A stretch of DNA of 64,000 nucleotides, taken from NCBI GenBank assembly GCA_022508985.1, contig JAFLUA010000002.1, forward strand, positions 186,001-250,000, in the 5' to 3' direction. This document shows, one piece after another, positions 44,325-55,052 of this stretch. A program made the position numbers and the translations under genes. The DNA is from Muribaculaceae bacterium. GTDB lineage: Bacteria; Bacteroidota; Bacteroidia; Bacteroidales; Muribaculaceae. The notes under the pieces were generated by a model. That model did not search any database, was not told where the DNA came from, and saw only the letters and a list, made by a program, of their open reading frames with translations. The stretch's first letter is position 1, and the number at the start of each line of letters is the position of its first letter.

Positions 44325-46364
44325 CTATTTTTTGCGAGCCGGCGGATGCTTCCGTAGCACCACGGCAGTGCGTGTCGGCAGGTATAAGGGCAAACGCTCG
44401 ACAGCGGCCGACGCATACAACGAATCGGGCTTTGTAAAGTGCTCGACATTCTCATCAATATTGCCAAAGCCGCCGAATTCTTTGCTATCTGACGACAGCA
44501 CTGTGCTATACACACCACCGGGAGCAAGCAAGCCGTATCCGTAGAAACTTTTCTCAGGATTGAAGTTAAACACAAAAACTAGATCGCCACGCATAAAAGC
44601 CAACACTTGGTCGTCGTCTTTCTCCCATAGTTTTTTAATAGGCTTTGCGGCAAAATTGCGTGTGCCGGCCACGAGTTTTATCATAGCATTGTCGAAGGCA
44701 TTCAAAAAGCGGTATTGAAGGTCTTGGCGGTCGACGAGGTCCCATTGTCTACGGGCATATTTATGGCTCCAGCCATTACCCTCTCTCGGGAAATCTATCC
44801 ACTCGGGGTGTCCGAATTCATTACCCATAAAATTGAGATAACCGCCATTTATAGTGGACAAGGTTACGAGACGTATCATTTTATGCAAGGCCACACCACG
44901 AGCGACATCGGCATCGTTGTCACCTATCGCCATGTGCCAATACATTTTTGAATCTATCAGTCGGAATATCACCGTTTTATCACCGACGAGAGCCTGGTCG
45001 TGACTTTCGACGTAAGATATAGTCTTTTCGTCGGCACGGCGGTTGGTAAGCTCCCAAAATATCGACGACGGCAGCCACTCTTCATCTTTTTTCTCCTTGA
45101 GGGTTTTTATCCAGTAGTCGGGTATGCCCATTGCCATTCTATAGTCGAAGCCCATACCGCCATCGGCAATGGGGGCCGCCAATCCGGGCATGCCGCTCAT
45201 CTCTTCAGCTATGGTAATTGCCGACGGTTTTATCTGATGTATTAGTCGATTGGCGAGAGTGAGATAGCTTATGGCATCGGCATCTTGGCTTCCATCATAG
45301 TAATCGGAATATGCTCCAAACGATTTTCCGAGGCCATGGTCGTAATAAAGCATCGACGTTACGCCGTCGAAGCGGAAGCCGTCGAAGTGGTATTCTTCAA
45401 GCCAATATTTACAATTTGAGAGCAAGAAATGCAGCACTTCGTTTTTCCCGTAATCAAAGCACAGAGAATCCCACGCTGGGTGGCGGCGTCGATTCGGGTC
45501 GGAATGGAAATACTGATTTGGGGTGCCGTCGAGCAGTCCTATCCCTTCAAGCTCATTTTTAACGGCATGCGAATGCACGATATCCATTATCACGGCCAAG
45601 CCCCTCTTATGCGCATCGTCGATAAGTTTTTTCAACTCCTCAGGTGTGCCGAAACGGCTCGATGCCGCAAAGAAACTCGACACATGATAGCCAAACGAGC
45701 CATAATAGGGGTGCTCCTGCACCGCCATTATCTGTATGGCATTATAGCCATCGGCTTCAATACGCGGCAATATATTAAGTCTAAACTCTTCGTAGGTGCC
45801 TACCGCTTCTTTCTGCTGTGCCATACCTATGTGACACTCGTAAATGAGCAGAGGCGTTTTTTTTGGTTTGAAATCGGCATCGGTCCATTCAAATGGGACA
45901 TCCGGCACATAGACTTGCGCCGAAAAGATATGAGTGTTCCTATCTTGAACCACGCGATTGGCATAAGCCGGGATGCGCTCGCCTCGGCCGCCGGACCATT
46001 CTACCATCATTTTATATAGCTGGCCGTTAGTTATTGCATGGGCCGACACTCGCAGTTCCCAGATGCCATCGGAGTGATTGCCTACGCGGCTTAATCGATA
46101 TTTCTCATTTTCTTTCCAGTCCGAAAAATCGCCGATAAGATATATCGCCGTTGCATTTGGTGCCCATTCACGGAACACCCAGTCGCCATTATCGACACGG
46201 TGAAGGCCGAAATAATTGTGTGCATTGGCAAAGTCGGCCAAAGAGCCTGTCGAAGACGTTAGCTCACGTTCCTTTCGCAAAGCATCGTTGTACCGTCCTT
46301 CAATGGCATTGGCGTATGGCGCCAGCCAAGGGTCGTTTTTGATGAGTTTAAGCTGTCGAGGCAT
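44325..46364 (-). CDS. glgB: 1,4-alpha-glucan branching enzyme
   Basis: A 679-residue GH13 enzyme introducing alpha-1,6 branches into glycogen. An N-terminal CBM48-like domain (RVDNGDWVFREWAPNATAIY) precedes a TIM-barrel with the GH13 motifs VIMDIVHSH, DGFRFDGVTSMLYYDHG (nucleophile Asp), TIAEEMSG (acid Glu) and YVESHDQALVGDK. A C-terminal beta domain follows. It resembles the GH13_8 (eukaryote-like) subgroup. It is the last gene of the mscL-aroK-ald-rnhA-glgB run, 13 bases after rnhA. Confidence 0.94.
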   Translation of the reverse strand: MPRQLKLIKNDPWLAPYANAIEGRYNDALRKERELTSSTGSLADFANAHNYFGLHRVDNGDWVFREWAPNATAIYLIGDFSDWKENEKYRLSRVGNHSDGIWELRVSAHAITNGQLYKMMVEWSGGRGERIPAYANRVVQDRNTHIFSAQVYVPDVPFEWTDADFKPKKTPLLIYECHIGMAQQKEAVGTYEEFRLNILPRIEADGYNAIQIMAVQEHPYYGSFGYHVSSFFAASSRFGTPEELKKLIDDAHKRGLAVIMDIVHSHAVKNELEGIGLLDGTPNQYFHSDPNRRRHPAWDSLCFDYGKNEVLHFLLSNCKYWLEEYHFDGFRFDGVTSMLYYDHGLGKSFGAYSDYYDGSQDADAISYLTLANRLIHQIKPSAITIAEEMSGMPGLAAPIADGGMGFDYRMAMGIPDYWIKTLKEKKDEEWLPSSIFWELTNRRADEKTISYVESHDQALVGDKTVIFRLIDSKMYWHMAIGDNDADVARGVALHKMIRLVTLSTINGGYLNFMGNEFGHPEWIDFPREGNGWSHKYARRQWDLVDRQDLQYRFLNAFDNAMIKLVAGTRNFAAKPIKKLWEKDDDQVLAFMRGDLVFVFNFNPEKSFYGYGLLAPGGVYSTVLSSDSKEFGGFGNIDENVEHFTKPDSLYASAAVERLPLYLPTRTAVVLRKHPPARKK

Positions 46365-46377
46365 AAGTGCGTCGGTA

Positions 46378-47058
46378 TTATTTACGGCCGAAGTCGGCCG
46401 GTATCTCGCCCCACTCTTCGGTGTTCCATTTCAAAATAGGATTGGGGATAGGGCCATTTGCGAGTAGCCAGGCGTCGGCCCGGCGTAGCAATTCAAGCGC
46501 CGCCTCTGTGTTGGGCGTGCGCTCCAGTTTTGTGTTAGAACGCCCTCTCCTCAGCCAAGCCAATGTGTTTTTCGAATCGGTATAAATAGGGGTCGTTGCA
46601 TCGCCGGCATTTTTAAGCAGTGCCGCAAGGTGTATCATAGCAAGATACTCGGCTATGTTATTTGTGCCAACCAGGTGCCGTTGCACTCCTATATGGAACA
46701 CCTCTGTTCCATCGACCACCCTCACGGCACGATACTCCATGCGCCCTGGATTCCCGGCACAAGCACCGTCGACAGCTATGGCGTCGAGGCGTATTTCAGG
46801 TATAGCGGTATAGTCGCGCGGTCTTACACTCTGGCGCGCTTGAATATTGAGTGAGTGCCGGAGTATCGAACGCATCATCTCGAGGTGCTCTGCCGGGTCG
46901 CCTCGATATGCTTCTACAGCCTCTTCTTTTGTATCGTAAGCCTTGTATTTAGCTCCAGGATAGCCGCTTATCTGCAACTGACAGTCGGCCCAACTATCGT
47001 AAATACCGGGGTCTACGCCCACCCACACAACATAATATTTTTTCTTTTTCACAGCCAT
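46378..47058 (-). CDS. rnhA: Ribonuclease H with viroplasmin N-terminal domain
   Basis: A 226-residue enzyme that cuts RNA in RNA-DNA hybrids. The N-terminal ~55 residues form a caulimovirus-viroplasmin-type nucleic-acid-binding domain (YYVVWVGVDPGIYDSWADCQ, GYPGAKYKAYDTKEEAVEAY). The RNase H domain follows with acidic residues in AIAVDGACAGNPG, NNIAEYLAMIHLA and IYTDSKNTLAWLR. This fusion is usual in Bacteroidetes. Its start overlaps the ald stop by one base (TAATG). Confidence 0.9.
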   Translation of the reverse strand: MAVKKKKYYVVWVGVDPGIYDSWADCQLQISGYPGAKYKAYDTKEEAVEAYRGDPAEHLEMMRSILRHSLNIQARQSVRPRDYTAIPEIRLDAIAVDGACAGNPGRMEYRAVRVVDGTEVFHIGVQRHLVGTNNIAEYLAMIHLAALLKNAGDATTPIYTDSKNTLAWLRRGRSNTKLERTPNTEAALELLRRADAWLLANGPIPNPILKWNTEEWGEIPADFGRK

Positions 47059-48239
47059 TACGAGAACTGTAGGAAAAGGTTGATGTCGACCATACGCTCG
47101 CCAAGGAGATTAGCCACCTCACGATTTACACACTTACCGAGGAAGAGATATGCCGCCTTACGCAAGCCCTCGTTAAGCTTCAGCGCGTTGGCAACGCCAT
47201 CGCAGACGAGTATTTCGTCGAGCATAGCTGTGAATGTGTTGCTGAGCGCCATCGCCACAGTACGCGGCACGGCATTGCCGGCGTTAATGTAGCATAAGCG
47301 CGTCGGAGCCGTGGTGTCGTTATCCGACGGAGATGCGAGGTCGAGGTCGATAACCTGCATCGAGGGGAAGGCCGAGCCGGGCTTATTGGTGAGGTCGAAA
47401 CAAATAACGCCTTTTTTCATGATGTTTACAGCCTCAGAATCGACCACGCCACAACGGGGCTCGGTATGCGTCGAGATAACAATATCGGCAGTACGCAGGG
47501 CGCTCTCAAAGACCCGCGGGTGCATCGACGAGCACATCAGGCCTGGACCTATGCGGTGCATCGCATCACGCAGGCGATACACATTATTATCGAACATTTT
47601 CACGGTAGCTCCAAGGCCTATCGCCGACATGGCAGCGGCACATGCTGCCATATCCGAACCGATAATCATAACCTCGCATGGCACGATGCCTGCCACGCCA
47701 CCCAACAAAATGCCTTTACCATGCACGGCATCGGCAAGCAACGACGAGGCTATCGCTATTGCCGCACGCCCGTCTATTTCGTGGAGAATATCGGTGAATG
47801 GTCGGCGGCTATGCGTGTCGGTTAACATTTCAAGCCCGAGAGCTATAACATGGCGCTTGAGCAAAATTCTCATAACATCGACTTGCTCATCGCCACTATG
47901 CATAAACGTCAGCAACAAAGCGCCGCGCTTTATGGCACGGGCATCGGCTACTGTCAATGGTTGCAAATAGAGTATGATATCGGCCTCGAGGGTCTCTGTC
48001 CTCTCTACTATTTCAACGCCACAACGGCTGTAAGCCTCGTCGGAATAATGTATATGCGAAGCCGCTCCGGCCTCCATCTTTACCCTAAAGCCCTTGTCGA
48101 CAAGCACCCCCGCGCCTTCCGGCGTTAAGGGAAAACGATGGTCGGCAAAGGCCTTCGATGCCGGCAAACCTATAATAGCCTGTCTTGCCGGGGCCGTTAC
48201 ATCAAGTACTTTCTCGAGTGGGGCTGGTGAATTACTCAA
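47058..48239 (-). CDS. ald: Alanine dehydrogenase / PNT-family NAD-dependent dehydrogenase
   Basis: A 393-residue protein of the alanine dehydrogenase/PNT family (reversible pyruvate + NH4+ + NADH to alanine). The N-terminal part has a PLTPEGAGVLVDKGFRVKME segment. The nucleotide-binding domain has GVAGIVPCEVMIIGSDMAAC near residue 195 and later CFDLTNKPGSAFPS. The glycine-rich loop is less regular than in textbook Ald, so a divergent PNT-like dehydrogenase is possible. It lies 26 bases after aroK and overlaps rnhA by one base. Confidence 0.8.
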   Translation of the reverse strand: MSNSPAPLEKVLDVTAPARQAIIGLPASKAFADHRFPLTPEGAGVLVDKGFRVKMEAGAASHIHYSDEAYSRCGVEIVERTETLEADIILYLQPLTVADARAIKRGALLLTFMHSGDEQVDVMRILLKRHVIALGLEMLTDTHSRRPFTDILHEIDGRAAIAIASSLLADAVHGKGILLGGVAGIVPCEVMIIGSDMAACAAAMSAIGLGATVKMFDNNVYRLRDAMHRIGPGLMCSSMHPRVFESALRTADIVISTHTEPRCGVVDSEAVNIMKKGVICFDLTNKPGSAFPSMQVIDLDLASPSDNDTTAPTRLCYINAGNAVPRTVAMALSNTFTAMLDEILVCDGVANALKLNEGLRKAAYLFLGKCVNREVANLLGERMVDINLFLQFS

Positions 48240-48265
48240 TTGTCGATAATATTAAAGGTGAATAA

Positions 48266-48832
48266 TTATTCCGTGTTTAATCTATTTTGAGAGTACGACG
48301 ACATAAAACGTGCCGTAAAATCTTTTACCGAAGCGTCGATCTGCTCTTTCGTGTCGAGCCGATTAGCATCGAACGTGTGATGCGCACGCTTATAGTAACA
48401 CTCGCGAGAGGCAATCATATTGTCGACATACTCTTTCAACTTTTCGGTGTTGTCGAGAAGAGCATCGACAAGTGGGCGCCGACCCGGAGGTGCCTCCTGC
48501 AGGCGCTGCACTATTCTGTCGCTTGTCGCCGTCAGATATATCACACTACCGGCTTCCAACATGAAATCCATATTCTCGGGCCTGCATGGAGTGCCGCCGC
48601 CACACGCTATTATGCTGTCGCAGTGCGACACTTTGCGGAGCACGTCGCTTTCGATGCGCCTGAAAGCAGCCTCGCCTTCGTCGGCAAAAATATCAGCGAC
48701 CGACCTGCCGGCCTCCGCTTCTATGGCCTCGTCAAGGTCGATAAAACGCACACCGGGCATAGCCGCAGCGAGAGCTCGCCCGAGTGTGGTTTTTCCGCTG
48801 GCCATAAAGCCTATCAAGAATATAGACTTCAC
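48266..48832 (-). CDS. aroK: Shikimate kinase
   Basis: A 188-residue P-loop kinase of the shikimate pathway. Walker A is IGFMASGKTTLGRALA at ~6-20. RFIDLDEAIEAEAG carries the substrate-binding Asp. IIACGGGTPCRPEN is the shikimate-site glycine-rich segment. RPLVD near residue 138 is the lid arginine region. Second gene of the mscL operon. Confidence 0.94.
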   Translation of the reverse strand: MKSIFLIGFMASGKTTLGRALAAAMPGVRFIDLDEAIEAEAGRSVADIFADEGEAAFRRIESDVLRKVSHCDSIIACGGGTPCRPENMDFMLEAGSVIYLTATSDRIVQRLQEAPPGRRPLVDALLDNTEKLKEYVDNMIASRECYYKRAHHTFDANRLDTKEQIDASVKDFTARFMSSYSQNRLNTE

Positions 48833-48847
48833 CGGCTCTATTATTAC

Positions 48848-49276
48848 TTATTTATTTTTTAACAAGTCGCGGATTTCAGCTAGGAGCTCTTCTTGTGTAG
48901 GCCCTGCAGGAGCTTCAACTTCGGGTTCGGGTTGTTTCTTGAGCCCATTGAGGAATTTAATCGACATGAAGATGCAGAGGGCGATAATAACAAAGTCTAA
49001 TATCGATTGCACGAAGGCTCCCCATGTCATTACGAGTTCGGGTGTTACAACAACTTCGGCACCATCAACAACCTCTGTAACAGCATCTTTCAGCACCCAA
49101 GCCTTTTCCGAGAAGCTGATGCCTCCCGTAAAGAAGCCTATTGCCGGCATGATAATATCGTTTACGAGCGATGTTACAATTTTACCAAAGGCGCCACCGA
49201 TGATAACACCAACTGCCATATCGACAACATTGCCTTTCATGGCAAATTCTTTGAATTCTTTTAGGAATTTCTTCAT
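48848..49276 (-). CDS. mscL: Large-conductance mechanosensitive channel
   Basis: A 142-residue inner-membrane emergency valve for osmotic downshock. N-terminal amphipathic helix and first membrane helix (EFAMKGNVVDMAVGVIIGGA), a periplasmic loop, a second membrane helix (FVQSILDFVIIALCIFMSIK) and a cytoplasmic C-terminal helix (EELLAEIRDLLKN). First gene of the five-gene minus-strand run, divergent from gap. Confidence 0.95.
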   Translation of the reverse strand: MKKFLKEFKEFAMKGNVVDMAVGVIIGGAFGKIVTSLVNDIIMPAIGFFTGGISFSEKAWVLKDAVTEVVDGAEVVVTPELVMTWGAFVQSILDFVIIALCIFMSIKFLNGLKKQPEPEVEAPAGPTQEELLAEIRDLLKNK

Positions 49277-49365
49277 GACTTTTATATTTAATGATTTAAT
49301 AATTAATCAGCATAAATCGCAGGCACAATAAGGCCTTTCACGTTTGGCTATCAAGATAGTCGCCT

Positions 49366-49374
49366 ACAAAATTA
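49366..49374 (-). promoter_or_regulatory. -7 box of the mscL operon
   Basis: TAATTTTGT on the minus strand, about 90 bases before mscL. No -33 TTTG at the normal spacing. Confidence 0.45.
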
Positions 49375-49409
49375 ACGAAAGTTTTTCACAATAAAAAACA
49401 CCGCGAAGA

Positions 49410-49441
49410 ATTGAAATACCGAAATTTTTCATTAATTTTGC
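49410..49441 (+). promoter_or_regulatory. gap promoter
   Basis: TTG at 49411-49413, 19 bases, then TAATTTTGC at 49433-49441. This gives a leader of about 90 bases before the gap start. Confidence 0.65.
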
Positions 49442-49450
49442 GGTGTGTAA

Positions 49451-50551
<1,101 letters not shown>

Positions 50552-50577
50552 TAGCCGTTTGAAATAATCTGATACAA

Positions 50578-50611
50578 CGAGAGGGGGTCTCACACGAGAC
50601 TCTCTCTTTCG
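50578..50611 (+). terminator. gap terminator
   Basis: A stem of CGAGAGGGGGTCTC with GAGACTCTCTCTTTCG (small mismatches) and an ACAC loop, 27 bases after the gap stop. It is also placed to serve the convergent Lrp gene. Confidence 0.65.
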
Positions 50612-50627
50612 TTAGATTATGGTCTTC

Positions 50628-51089
50628 TTACAGCGGTATGGCGAGCTCGTGTTTAACTTCAGCCATAACGAACATACTCGTGAGTGAGCCAAGGCCCTCG
50701 ATGGTACCTAAGACGTTTAAGATAAACTCGCGATAATATTTCATATCGGGGGCACATACTTTCAGCAGAAAATCGTATTCGCCCGATATATTGTAGCACT
50801 CTATCACCTCCGGTATGTCTTTTATCACTGAAGTGAAATTTGTGGCAATGTGGTGAGAGAGTCGTTGCAACTTTACACAACAATAGACGTTGAAACCGCG
50901 GTTTAGCTTGTCGGCATCGAGCAAAGCAATGTATTTTTTAATATATCCCGACTCTTCAAGTCGGCGTATCCGTTCAAAAACGGGGGTGGTGGAGAGGTTT
51001 ACCCTCGAGGCAACCTCTTTTGTAGTGAGATGAGAGTTTTCTTGCAAGATGCGTAGTATCGCAATATCGGTTTTGTCTAAAATATCCAT
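50628..51089 (-). CDS. Lrp/AsnC-family transcriptional regulator
   Basis: A 153-residue DNA-binding protein. The N-terminal helix-turn-helix (LTTKEVASRVNLSTTPVFER at residues ~21-40) is followed by a RAM ligand-binding domain (ECYNISGEYDFLLKVCAPDM, with the conserved GEYD turn near residue 105). Such proteins often sense an amino acid. It is divergent from metY-metX-hom, with about 160 bases between starts, so methionine-pathway control is plausible but not shown. Confidence 0.9.
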   Translation of the reverse strand: MDILDKTDIAILRILQENSHLTTKEVASRVNLSTTPVFERIRRLEESGYIKKYIALLDADKLNRGFNVYCCVKLQRLSHHIATNFTSVIKDIPEVIECYNISGEYDFLLKVCAPDMKYYREFILNVLGTIEGLGSLTSMFVMAEVKHELAIPL

Positions 51090-51190
51090 AAGAAAATAAT
51101 TCTATCGAAAGTATTAAATTACGACTTAAATTTACATTATTTCTATAATATCGTGCAAAATTAGTTATATAATCTAAATTACAAAAACTA

Positions 51191-51223
51191 ATTGTGTGTT
51201 TATTTTATAATATCTAACTTTGC
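51191..51223 (+). promoter_or_regulatory. metY-metX-hom promoter
   Basis: TTG at 51192-51194, 20 bases, then TAACTTTGC at 51215-51223, 27 bases before the metY start. The AT-rich 160-base intergenic region is shared with the Lrp gene and has no SAM riboswitch motif. Confidence 0.65.
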
Positions 51224-51249
51224 ATAGAAAATTTAACAACACTACCACA

Positions 51250-52539
51250 ATGTCGAAAAACAAGTATCAATTCGAAACGCTGCAAGTGCACGTAGGGCAA
51301 GAAAACCCCGACCCGACAACCGACGCTCGCGCCGTTCCCATATACATGACTTCGGGATATGTGTTTCCCGACTCGAAAAATTGCTCTGAACGTTTCACGT
51401 TAAGTCGCCCCGGTAATATCTATGGCCGACTTAGCAACCCCACTCAAGACGCACTCGAGAAAAGGATGGCGGCTCTCGAAAGTGGTGTTGCGGCTTTAGC
51501 CGTTGCTACAGGCGCGGCAGCAGTGACATACTCTCTGCAGAATATACTACTGCCCGGCGACCATCTTGTATGTGCCAACAACCTATATGGCGGTTCGTTC
51601 AATCTCATAACGCATACTCTCGCCGCACAAGGTATAGAGCACACTATCACCAACGTCAACGACCTTGACAAGCTCGAAGCCGCAATAAAGACCAACACGA
51701 AAGCGATTTTTGTCGAGACATTCGGAAACCCTAACTCCGACGTGACCGATATCGACGGAATTGCCGAAGTAGCACATCGGCATCACATACCTCTGATTGT
51801 CGACAACACCTTTGCCACACCATACCTAATACGGCCAATAGAGCACGGCGCCGACATCGTGGTGCACTCGGCAACCAAGTTTATCGACGGTCATGGGCTG
51901 TCGATGGGGGGTATTATTGTCGACTCAGGTAAATTTGATTGGAAGAAAAATCCATCGAAGTTCCCGACGCTGGCGCAACCCGACCCAAGCTACCACGGCT
52001 CTATCTTCGCCGACATAGCTCCCGAAGCACCTTTTGTGACGAGAGTGCGAGCCGTCGTTCTCCGCGACACCGGCGCTGCCATTTCGCCCTTCAACGCCTT
52101 CCTGTTGTTCTATGGCGTTGAGACTCTATCTCTTAGGGTGGAACGTCATGTCGCTAATGCTCTTAAGGTTGTCGATTATCTATCTAAGCACCCCAAGGTT
52201 GCAAAAATCAACCACCCCTCTCTGCCCGACCATCCCGACCATCAGCTCTATAATCGATACTACCCGACAGGGGCTGGCTCGATCTTCACCATTGAGATAA
52301 AAGGTGGCCTGGAAGAAGCATGGAAATTCTGCGATTCGCTTAATGTGTTTTCGCTGGTGGCAAACGTGTCGGATGTGAAATCTTTAGTGATACACCCCTA
52401 CACAACTACGCACTCGCAAATGACAGCCGAAGAGCTGGCAAGCCAGAATATCACACCTGCTACAATCCGACTATCAATAGGCATTGAGCACATCGACGAT
52501 ATTATTGACGACCTCGAGCAGGCTTTAAGCAAAATATGA
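51250..52539 (+). CDS. metY: O-acetylhomoserine sulfhydrylase / aminocarboxypropyltransferase
   Basis: A 429-residue PLP enzyme that makes homocysteine from O-acetylhomoserine and sulfide. The PLP lysine is in [18 protein letters not shown] near residue 209. [19 protein letters not shown] and the N-terminal [20 protein letters not shown] are characteristic of the Cys/Met gamma family. The start at 51250 ([12 protein letters not shown]) is used. An ATG at 51220 would fall inside the -7 promoter box. The stop overlaps metX by 4 bases. Confidence 0.93.
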   Translation: MSKNKYQFETLQVHVGQENPDPTTDARAVPIYMTSGYVFPDSKNCSERFTLSRPGNIYGRLSNPTQDALEKRMAALESGVAALAVATGAAAVTYSLQNILLPGDHLVCANNLYGGSFNLITHTLAAQGIEHTITNVNDLDKLEAAIKTNTKAIFVETFGNPNSDVTDIDGIAEVAHRHHIPLIVDNTFATPYLIRPIEHGADIVVHSATKFIDGHGLSMGGIIVDSGKFDWKKNPSKFPTLAQPDPSYHGSIFADIAPEAPFVTRVRAVVLRDTGAAISPFNAFLLFYGVETLSLRVERHVANALKVVDYLSKHPKVAKINHPSLPDHPDHQLYNRYYPTGAGSIFTIEIKGGLEEAWKFCDSLNVFSLVANVSDVKSLVIHPYTTTHSQMTAEELASQNITPATIRLSIGIEHIDDIIDDLEQALSKI

Positions 52540-53570
52540 AGCATTTTTTTCATAGCGATAAGCCTTTCACGCTTGAATGCGGCCAAACGCTGCCCGAGAT
52601 CACCATAACATATCACACCTACGGCACGCCGAATGAAGATTGCTCTAATTGCATCTGGGTGTGCCATGCCCTCACGGCCAACAGCGACGTTGCCGACTGG
52701 TGGCCCAAGACGGTGGAGCGAGGAAAATTTCTCGATCCTGAAAAGAACTTCATAATCTGCGCAAACATCATAGGCTCGTGTTATGGCTCGACGGGCCCCT
52801 TGTCGACAAACACAACGACCGGAGCTCCGTGGTATGACAAATTTCCGGCCCTTACCATCAGAGATATGGCTAAGGCTCATATCTTGTTGGCCGACCATCT
52901 CGGCATCAAACGAATGGCGGCTATAATAGGGAGCTCTGTCGGAGGGTTTCAGGCTATAGAGTGGGCCGTAGAACAACCCTGGAGGTTTGCCTCGCTCGTA
53001 TTGATAGCCACCGATGCTTACGCGTCGCCCTGGACAGTGGCTATCGATGAAACGCAGCGTATGGCGATATTGGCAGATACGACCTACGGTGAACAGCGGG
53101 CCTCAGCCGCCGCGTCGGGCCTGGCTGCCGCACGTGCTATCGGGATGCTTTCCTACCGCGGGGCCTCGGGATATAATAAGACGCAGCACGACGCGCCTCG
53201 CACCGACGCTAATCTATGGGATTTGCGTCGAGCGGTTACCTATCAGCGACATCAAGGGAAGAAACTTAGCGACAGATTCGACGCATACTCATATATCACA
53301 ATCCTCAATGCGTTCGACACCCACGATGTAGGACGCAATAGAGGGGGCATAGAGCAGGCGCTATCGAGCCTCACGATGCCGACTATCGTTATAGGCATCA
53401 CCACAGATATTATTTTCTCACCCGGCGAAATGAAACATCTCGCCTCGCTAATACCCGGTGCCCGTTATTGCGAAATAGAATCGGAATATGGCCACGATGG
53501 GTTCCTCGTTGAGAATGAAGCTCTCAACAATATTATCTTGGAGTTTAGAGGCGATGTAGCGAATATATAA
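52536..53570 (+). CDS. metX: Homoserine O-acetyltransferase
   Basis: A 344-residue alpha/beta hydrolase-fold acetyltransferase activating homoserine. The nucleophile serine is in IIGSSVGGFQAIEW (~residue 133). The Asp is in GITTDIIFSPGEM and the His in SEYGHDGFLVENEA near the C-terminus. ANIIGSCYGSTGP is the family oxyanion segment. The ATGA overlap with metY suggests translational coupling. Confidence 0.92.
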   Translation: MKHFFHSDKPFTLECGQTLPEITITYHTYGTPNEDCSNCIWVCHALTANSDVADWWPKTVERGKFLDPEKNFIICANIIGSCYGSTGPLSTNTTTGAPWYDKFPALTIRDMAKAHILLADHLGIKRMAAIIGSSVGGFQAIEWAVEQPWRFASLVLIATDAYASPWTVAIDETQRMAILADTTYGEQRASAAASGLAAARAIGMLSYRGASGYNKTQHDAPRTDANLWDLRRAVTYQRHQGKKLSDRFDAYSYITILNAFDTHDVGRNRGGIEQALSSLTMPTIVIGITTDIIFSPGEMKHLASLIPGARYCEIESEYGHDGFLVENEALNNIILEFRGDVANI

Positions 53571-53582
53571 CACTTAGAATTT

Positions 53583-54815
53583 ATGGTATCAATAAAAATA
53601 GGACTTTTCGGGCTTGGCACTGTAGGGTGCGGCATTGTCGACGTGATAGCTAAAGCTCGTAATGCAAATGCAGAAATCAAACGAATATGCGTTCGCGATA
53701 AGAATAAACAGCGAAAAACAGCTGTTGCTCCGGAAATTATAACGGATAGCAAAGACGATATCTTCAACGACGCGGAAATAAATCTGATAGTTGAGGTTAT
53801 CGACGACCCGAATGCTTCTTACGAAATAGTCACCGAAGCTCTCCGTAAGAGAATACCGGTGGTGAGCGGCAACAAGACGATGCTTGCCCGCCATCTACCG
53901 GAGCTGATAAAGCTGCAACAGGAATACTCAACCGCCCTCTTATACGACGCATCGGCTTGTGGCTCAATTCCCGTTATACGCAATCTGGAGGAGTACTACG
54001 ACAACGACCTATTGCTTGAGGTTAAAGGTATTCTGAACGGCTCCTCCAATTATATCCTCTCACAAGTTTTTGACCATAACGAGTCGTATAACAACGCTCT
54101 CAAGCGCGCGCAAGACTACGGATATGCCGAGAGCGATCCTTCGTTTGACATCGATGGCTACGACTCGCTTTTCAAGCTCGTCATAATCACAGTTCATGCC
54201 CTCGGTGTGTATGTTTCGCCCGACGATGTATTCACCTACGGCATATCGCATATCTCCGACTACGACATCAACTACGCTAAAGAGAAGAACAGAAAGCTAA
54301 AACTCGTGGCGCAAGTAATCAAAATCAACGACGACAATTTCTGTATGTTCGTTATGCCCGAATTTGTCGCGCCATCGAGGTATATATATAGTGTCGACGA
54401 TGAATATAACGGCATTGTCATACGTGGTGAGTGCTACGACCGCCAGTTTATGTTTGGCAAAGGCGCAGGCTCCCTGCCGACGGCATCTTCTATATTATCT
54501 GATATCATGGCGCGCCTTCACGGTTATAAGTATGAATATAAAAAAATGAATTATGCAGCACGCCCAAGCTATACAACCGATATAAAGCTTAAAGTGTATA
54601 TCCGATATCAACACACAAATATACCTGAGCTGCTGCCTTTTATCAAGATACACGAACGCTATAACTCAGAAAAGACCAACTACGTTGTGGGAGATATTAT
54701 TCTATCCGATTTGCTACGCTTTAGCGACATCCTTAACGCCGACGACGTTTTTATTGCAAATATCCCTAATTTCTTTGAAGACACTGAATATAAATCATCT
54801 AACGAAACAATATAA
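53583..54815 (+). CDS. hom: Homoserine dehydrogenase
   Basis: A 410-residue NAD(P)H enzyme making homoserine from aspartate semialdehyde. It shows Rossmann GLFGLGTVGCGIVDVI, the catalytic-domain core (VKGILNGSSNYILSQVF, GYAESDPSFDIDGYDSLFKL) and FGKGAGSLPTASSILSDI. The last ~80 residues are not a clear ACT domain. It is 12 bases after metX and completes the route from asd's product to metX's substrate. Confidence 0.9.
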   Translation: MVSIKIGLFGLGTVGCGIVDVIAKARNANAEIKRICVRDKNKQRKTAVAPEIITDSKDDIFNDAEINLIVEVIDDPNASYEIVTEALRKRIPVVSGNKTMLARHLPELIKLQQEYSTALLYDASACGSIPVIRNLEEYYDNDLLLEVKGILNGSSNYILSQVFDHNESYNNALKRAQDYGYAESDPSFDIDGYDSLFKLVIITVHALGVYVSPDDVFTYGISHISDYDINYAKEKNRKLKLVAQVIKINDDNFCMFVMPEFVAPSRYIYSVDDEYNGIVIRGECYDRQFMFGKGAGSLPTASSILSDIMARLHGYKYEYKKMNYAARPSYTTDIKLKVYIRYQHTNIPELLPFIKIHERYNSEKTNYVVGDIILSDLLRFSDILNADDVFIANIPNFFEDTEYKSSNETI

Positions 54816-54893
54816 CAACATCGGCACCAACACGCAACAGCGTCGGAAGTGCCTTTACCGATAACCAATTGGTTAGGTTTGCACAAGAATGGG

Positions 54894-54921
54894 AAGAGGA
54901 GCAGATTTTTCTACTCCTCTT
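54894..54921 (+). terminator. Terminator of metY-metX-hom
   Basis: AAGAGGAG pairs with CTCCTCTT around a 12-base loop, then T-rich DNA, about 80 bases after the hom stop. Confidence 0.65.
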
Positions 54922-54996
54922 TCTGCTTATTTTTCGCAGGAGGCATGGTCCGCATCTATGGTGCAGGCGCCTCATGCCGCGGAGCGGCTACACTAA

Positions 54997-55031
54997 GAAG
55001 CCCCAGCCAAGATGTGATCGGCCGGGGCTTC
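54997..55031 (-). terminator. Terminator of the fimbrial operon
   Basis: GAAGCCCC and GGGGCTTC, with an inner GCC/GGC pairing, form a hairpin 21 bases past the last fimbrial gene on the minus strand. Confidence 0.65.
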
Positions 55032-55052
55032 ATTTTATCTATTCTGGGAACT

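Noticed and set aside
44102..44575. 157-codon minus-strand ORF overlapping the start of the metK leader region and the end of glgB
   Set aside because: It overlaps the glgB C-terminus and the probable riboswitch, and its sequence has no domain-like pattern.
51090..51249. Search for a SAM riboswitch ahead of metY
   Set aside because: No GAUUU/UUGCAA/GCUAAA arrangement or stable stem was found. Only a promoter fits.
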